Assembly: GCA_049276455.1 (NCBI GenBank)
Contig: JBASWL010000026.1
Coordinates: forward strand, 1-64,000
DNA: 64,000 nt
Source of the DNA: Georgfuchsia sp049276455
GTDB taxonomy: Bacteria; Pseudomonadota; Gammaproteobacteria; Burkholderiales; Rhodocyclaceae
Direction of reading: 5' to 3'
Positions 60,449-64,000 of this stretch are shown here, in pieces. Numbering within the stretch: position 1 is the stretch's first letter; the number at the start of each line of letters is the position of its first letter. The position numbers and the translations under genes were made by a program. The notes below the pieces were generated by a model. The model was not told where the DNA came from, ran no database searches, and saw only the letters and a list, made by a program, of their open reading frames with translations.

Positions 60449-61534
60449 ATGTTTACCTCTTCCGACCACGAGTTCATGGCCCACGCGCTGCGATTGGCAC
60501 AGCGCGGCCTTTACACCGCGACGCCAAATCCGCGTGTCGGCTGCGTCATGGTGCGCGATGGAAAGGTGGTTGGTGCAGGCTGGCATGAACGCGCCGGTGA
60601 ACCGCATGCCGAGATCCACGCGCTGCAAGCGGCAGGTGCCAATGCGCATGGTGCCACTGCCTACGTCACGCTCGAACCCTGTAGTCATCACGGCCGGACA
60701 CCACCCTGCGCCGATGCCTTGATAGCTGCCGGCATAACTCGTGTTGTAGCTGCCATGCAAGACCCGAATCCAAGTGTGGCAGGACAGGGTATTGAAAAGC
60801 TGCGTGCAGCCGGCATTTCAACCGCTGTCGGTCTCCTGGAAAGTGAGGCGATCGAACTCAATATCGGTTTTGTTTCGCGCATGACGCGCGGCCGGCCGTG
60901 GGTCCGCGTCAAGGTGGCGACCAGCATCGACGGCAAGACTGCGCTCAATAATGGCGTGTCGCAATGGATCACCAGCCAGGATGCGCGACGCGATGGCCAT
61001 GCCTGGCGCGCCCGATCCTGCGCCATGCTTACCGGCATCGGCACTGTGCGCGAGGACAACCCACGGCTTACCGTCCGCGACATTGAAACAGCAAGACAAC
61101 CTTTACGCGTAGTGGTCGACAGCAGGCTGGAAATCCCGCTCAGCGCAAAAATCCTTGAAAGCGGCAATGCGCTGATCGCAACTGCTATTGAAGACAAGGC
61201 CAGAATTGCAGCGCTGGAAAATTTCGGCGTACAGGTCACAGTCCTGCCAAATGCGCAGAACAAGGTTGATCTGCCTGCACTATTGGCCGAACTGGGAAGC
61301 CGCGGCATCAATGAAGTCATGGTCGAAGCGGGCCCCAAACTCAATGGGGCGCTGCTAGGCGAGGGTTGCGTTGATGAACTGCTGATCTATCAGGCCCCTG
61401 TGCTGCTCGGCAATGCCGCGCGCGGCATGTTCGAACTACCGGAACTCACCGACATGTCGGCAAGGCATGAATTGACAATCCTCGAACGTCGCGTGATCGG
61501 CCAGGACCTGCGCCTGATAGCACGTCTCAAATAA
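60449..61534 (+). CDS. ribD: Bifunctional riboflavin-specific deaminase/reductase
   Basis: RibD carries out the second and third steps of riboflavin synthesis. The N-terminal deaminase has PHAEIHALQAAG and VTLEPCSHHGRTPPCADALI, the zinc motif. The C-terminal reductase starts near residue 145 with RPWVRVKVATSIDGKTAL and includes DARRDGHAWRARSCAMLTGIGTVREDNP. The 361-residue length is full. TAAACT lies 9 bases before the ATG, so initiation may be nearly leaderless. Confidence 0.97.
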   Translation: MFTSSDHEFMAHALRLAQRGLYTATPNPRVGCVMVRDGKVVGAGWHERAGEPHAEIHALQAAGANAHGATAYVTLEPCSHHGRTPPCADALIAAGITRVVAAMQDPNPSVAGQGIEKLRAAGISTAVGLLESEAIELNIGFVSRMTRGRPWVRVKVATSIDGKTALNNGVSQWITSQDARRDGHAWRARSCAMLTGIGTVREDNPRLTVRDIETARQPLRVVVDSRLEIPLSAKILESGNALIATAIEDKARIAALENFGVQVTVLPNAQNKVDLPALLAELGSRGINEVMVEAGPKLNGALLGEGCVDELLIYQAPVLLGNAARGMFELPELTDMSARHELTILERRVIGQDLRLIARLK

Positions 61535-61545
61535 TCAGGGTGCCT

Positions 61546-61743
61546 TTAAGGCAATGACGCCACGTCTATTACAAAGCGATAGCGCACATCGCTCTTGAGG
61601 ATGCGTTCGCAGGCGTCGTTGGCCTTGTCGATCGGGATGGTTTCGATGTCGGAGACGATGTCGTGTTCAGCGCAGAAGTCCAGCATCTCCTGTGTTTCGC
61701 AAATGCCGCCGATCAGTGTTGGGGTTGCCCCAAAGTGCACCAT
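61546..61743 (-). pseudogene. C-terminal remnant of a zinc-type alcohol dehydrogenase
   Basis: The frame reads MVHFGATPTLIGGICETQEMLDFCAEHDIVSDIETIPIDKANDACERILKSDVRYRFVID, the last 60 or so residues of the YjgB/Ahr-like NAD(P)-dependent alcohol dehydrogenase family. The catalytic and cofactor domains are absent. An open reading continues a little upstream but the homology stops. It is a decayed gene tail wedged between ribD and moeB. Confidence 0.75.
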
Positions 61744-61762
61744 CCCGGGTAAATGGCACGCC

Positions 61763-62515
61763 TCAGGGACGCTGTGCACACACCGTACAGGCAGGATCGC
61801 GGGGCACCCTGATCGAACGCCACTCCATGGCCAGCCCATCGAGCAACAATAGCCGTCCGGCCAGCGACTCTCCGCATCCGATGACCAATTTCAGCGCTTC
61901 TGCGGCCTGCACCGCACCGACGATACCAGTGATCGGAGCGAATATGCCGGTAACGGCACAGCGCTCTTCATTGACATCGTCGCCTTCCGGAAACAAGCAG
62001 TGGTAGCAGGGCGCATCCGGCACTCGCGGGTCAAAGACGGCTATCTGGCCATCGAAGCGAATGGCTGCACCGGAAACCAGCGGCTTCTTCGCTTTAACAC
62101 AGGCGCGGTTGACCGCATGACGGGTGGCAAAGTTGTCGCAGCAATCGAGCACCACATCTGCCAGGGCAACTTCAGCGGCAAGACGCTCATCTTTCAGTCG
62201 CTCGTGTAGTGGGATCACGCGGCATTCCGGATTGATGGTGTTAAGCGTAGATTGCCCTGATTTGGCTTTGGCCATACCGATGGTATCGGTGCGATGCAGG
62301 ATCTGGCGTTGCAGGTTGGTGAGGTCAACCGTATCGCCATCCGCCAGCGTCAGCGTTCCAATGCCTGCCGAGGCAAGGTAGAGAGCGGCCGGGGAGCCAA
62401 GCCCTCCGGCACCGATAATCAGTGCGTGTGCCGCAAGGAGCTTTTCCTGACCCTCAATGCCGACCTGCGGCAGCAGAATATGGCGGCTGTAGCGCAGCAG
62501 CTTCTGATCATCCAA
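61763..62515 (-). CDS. moeB: Molybdopterin-synthase adenylyltransferase MoeB-like
   Basis: The E1-like enzyme adenylates the Gly-Gly tail of MoaD (or of ThiS). The 250-residue protein has LRYSRHILLPQVGIEGQEKL, the nucleotide loop IIGAGGLGSPAALYLASAGIGTLTLADGD, DLTNLQRQILH, and zinc cysteines CYHC and CTVC. HesA/ThiF-type relatives are hard to separate by eye; the presence of moaD in the window supports MoeB. The only in-frame start is TTG at 62515, since a stop lies two codons upstream. Confidence 0.9.
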   Translation of the reverse strand: MDDQKLLRYSRHILLPQVGIEGQEKLLAAHALIIGAGGLGSPAALYLASAGIGTLTLADGDTVDLTNLQRQILHRTDTIGMAKAKSGQSTLNTINPECRVIPLHERLKDERLAAEVALADVVLDCCDNFATRHAVNRACVKAKKPLVSGAAIRFDGQIAVFDPRVPDAPCYHCLFPEGDDVNEERCAVTGIFAPITGIVGAVQAAEALKLVIGCGESLAGRLLLLDGLAMEWRSIRVPRDPACTVCAQRP

Positions 62516-62591
62516 AGCTCAACATCCAGAGTTCAGGATTGGGAGACAAGTGACAACTTTTGAAATTCAACTTTGAACATTGAATTCCGTA

Positions 62592-63980
62592 TCACTTCTT
62601 CAGCTTCTGCATGATTTGCCAAGCCCTGAGCAGGTTCATGGCCTGGTTCATCTGATAGTCATCTTTCGACGCAAATTCAATCGGTTTGAATGGTACTTCT
62701 TCGAGATTGTCCACCGCCGATTTTTCCTTATCCGTCTGAGGCATGTCAGCCTCCTTATCGTTCAGCAAGTGGCGTTGAAGATCCGCTTCCCGCAACCATT
62801 CGTGCGATTTACCGTTGGGCGTTGCCTCGACGACCACATCCGGGGTGATGCCCTTGGCCTGGATCGACCGGCCGCTCGGCGTGTAATAACGCGCCGTGGT
62901 GAGCTTGATGGCGGTGTTGGCGGAAAGCGGCAGCACTGTCTGCACCGAGCCCTTGCCAAAGCTCTGGGTACCGAGCACCAGCGCACGCTTGTGATCCTGC
63001 AGCGCGCCGGCGACGATTTCCGACGCCGATGCGGAACCCCCATTGACCAATACGATGAGAGGGACATCACGCACCCCTGCCGGCAACTGTTTAAGGACAT
63101 CGCTCTTGTGGCCGCGCAGGTAGTCATCCGGGCTTGCCGTGTATTTGCGTTTGGCGTCATCAGTACGACCGTCGGTCGAAACCACCAGACTGTCCGCCGG
63201 CAGGAAGGCAGCGGACACGCCGATGGCTGAATTCAGCAGGCCGCCCGGATCGTTACGCAAGTCAAGTACCAGGCCGATTAGCGGCTTACCGTTGTTTTCC
63301 TTGTCTTTGTATAGCTTGTTCAGGTGCTTGACCAGATCGTCTGTCGTTCCTTCCTGAAACTGGGTGATGCGCACGTAGCCGTAGTTTGGCTCAATCAACT
63401 TTGATTTGACGCTTTGCACCTTGATGACTTCGCGCGTCACCGTGGTGACGATGGGCTTGTTTTCGCCCTTGCGTACGATGGTGAGGACAATATCGGTCTT
63501 GGGTTTGCCGCGCATCTTCTTGACGGCGTCGGACAGTGTCATCCCTTTCACCGGCGTATCGTCAAGCTTGACGATCAGGTCGCCCGCCTTGATGCCGGCG
63601 CGCCAGGCCGGCGTATCCTCGATTGGCGATACCACCTTGACGAAACCGTCTTCCATGCCGACTTCGAGGCCGAGACCACCGAACTCGCCCTGCGTCGAGA
63701 CCTGCAACTCCTTGAAGGACTCGGCATCGAGATAGGCCGAGTGCGGATCGAGGTTGGACAACATTCCGCTGATGGCGTTGTTGATGAGTGTCTTGTCATC
63801 TACCGGCTCGACATAGCCCTGCTTGATGGCATTGAAGACGTCGGCGAAGCTGCGCAGTTCTTCAACAGGAAGAGGGGGTGGGCTTTCCTTGCTGGCGATG
63901 GCCGAAAAGTTGAGGCTGATGAGAATGCCGGCAAAGATGCCGATGCCGATAAATCCGATTTTTTGCAGCTTGCCGCGCAT
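62592..63980 (-). CDS. ctpA: S41-family carboxy-terminal processing protease
   Basis: The 462-residue protein has an N-terminal signal or anchor helix (KLQKIGFIGIGIFAGILISL) and a helical segment with PHSAYLDAESFKELQ. A PDZ domain (GLGLEVGMEDGFVKVVSPIEDTPAWRAGIKAGDLIVKLDD) precedes the S41 domain, with LVNGGSASASEIVAGALQDHKRALVLGTQSFGKGSVQT carrying the catalytic Ser and Lys. Such proteases trim or degrade periplasmic proteins. The ATG at 63980 has GAGG at seven bases, so the gene start is inside the window. Confidence 0.95.
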   Translation of the reverse strand: MRGKLQKIGFIGIGIFAGILISLNFSAIASKESPPPLPVEELRSFADVFNAIKQGYVEPVDDKTLINNAISGMLSNLDPHSAYLDAESFKELQVSTQGEFGGLGLEVGMEDGFVKVVSPIEDTPAWRAGIKAGDLIVKLDDTPVKGMTLSDAVKKMRGKPKTDIVLTIVRKGENKPIVTTVTREVIKVQSVKSKLIEPNYGYVRITQFQEGTTDDLVKHLNKLYKDKENNGKPLIGLVLDLRNDPGGLLNSAIGVSAAFLPADSLVVSTDGRTDDAKRKYTASPDDYLRGHKSDVLKQLPAGVRDVPLIVLVNGGSASASEIVAGALQDHKRALVLGTQSFGKGSVQTVLPLSANTAIKLTTARYYTPSGRSIQAKGITPDVVVEATPNGKSHEWLREADLQRHLLNDKEADMPQTDKEKSAVDNLEEVPFKPIEFASKDDYQMNQAMNLLRAWQIMQKLKK

Positions 63981-64000
63981 GAAAGACCTCAAAGGGAGTG

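Overview
The window looks like chromosomal DNA of a betaproteobacterium, most likely from the Rhodocyclales/Nitrosomonadales side. I infer this from conserved blocks typical of that class: xseB-ispA-dxs-folE2, glyA-nrdR-ribD, the divergent darP/pmbA pair, and glmM-folP-ftsH-rlmE lying near yhbY. The DNA is GC-rich and tightly packed with ATGA overlaps. Coding runs on both strands. I see no rRNA, tRNA, CRISPR array or intact insertion sequence.

Layout. 1-2.8 kb: a PIN/AbrB toxin-antitoxin pair, a spermidine-synthase-like protein, dodecin and an unknown protein. 2.9-4.7 kb: a CaCA-type membrane protein that has lost both signature glutamates, and a Dnr-like Crp/Fnr regulator. 4.9-14.3 kb: a divergent cluster around an ArsR regulator. 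One arm encodes a DUF2892 protein and an AhpD-like protein. The other encodes an RND efflux pair, a second DUF2892 protein and a complete cytochrome bd oxidase (CydP, CydA, CydB and a 50-residue CydX), then a methyltransferase. 14.4-19 kb: an amino-acid permease, the potassium transporter Kup and an AT-richer ankyrin gene. 19.2-25.6 kb: an overlapping operon running phosphatase, DinG-like helicase, permuted ATP-grasp protein, mobB, moeA, moaD, moaE. 26-33.2 kb: an OFA-type MFS carrier, then glmM-folP, a free-standing 28-codon membrane peptide gene, and ftsH-rlmE.

33.2-41.8 kb: the most unusual locus. A TPR plus beta-barrel protein resembling the Slam (type XI secretion) outer-membrane family sits directly upstream of a 2362-residue FecR-domain protein. 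That protein is built from alanine-rich coils and five related beta-domains. The pair separates rlmE from yhbY, genes that are normally neighbours, so it looks like an inserted secretion and surface-display module.

42-51 kb: yhbY, an RNase D-like exonuclease with a SpoIIAA-like partner, a DMT exporter, an orphan Rieske oxygenase, isoprenoid genes xseB-ispA-dxs, folE2 and glgC. 51.8-54.4 kb: one 872-residue protein combining a metallo-beta-lactamase fold, two cyclic-nucleotide-binding folds and a C-terminal hemerythrin, probably an oxygen or NO sensor. 54.6-64 kb: mog, darP, pmbA, an MHS-type transporter, glyA behind a terminator-like leader hairpin, nrdR, ribD, a decayed alcohol-dehydrogenase tail, moeB and ctpA.

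Recurring themes are low-oxygen or reactive-species respiration (cytochrome bd, Dnr-like regulator, hemerythrin sensor, AhpD-like protein) and molybdenum cofactor synthesis spread over three loci. Functions are assigned by reading protein motifs by eye; no database search was run.
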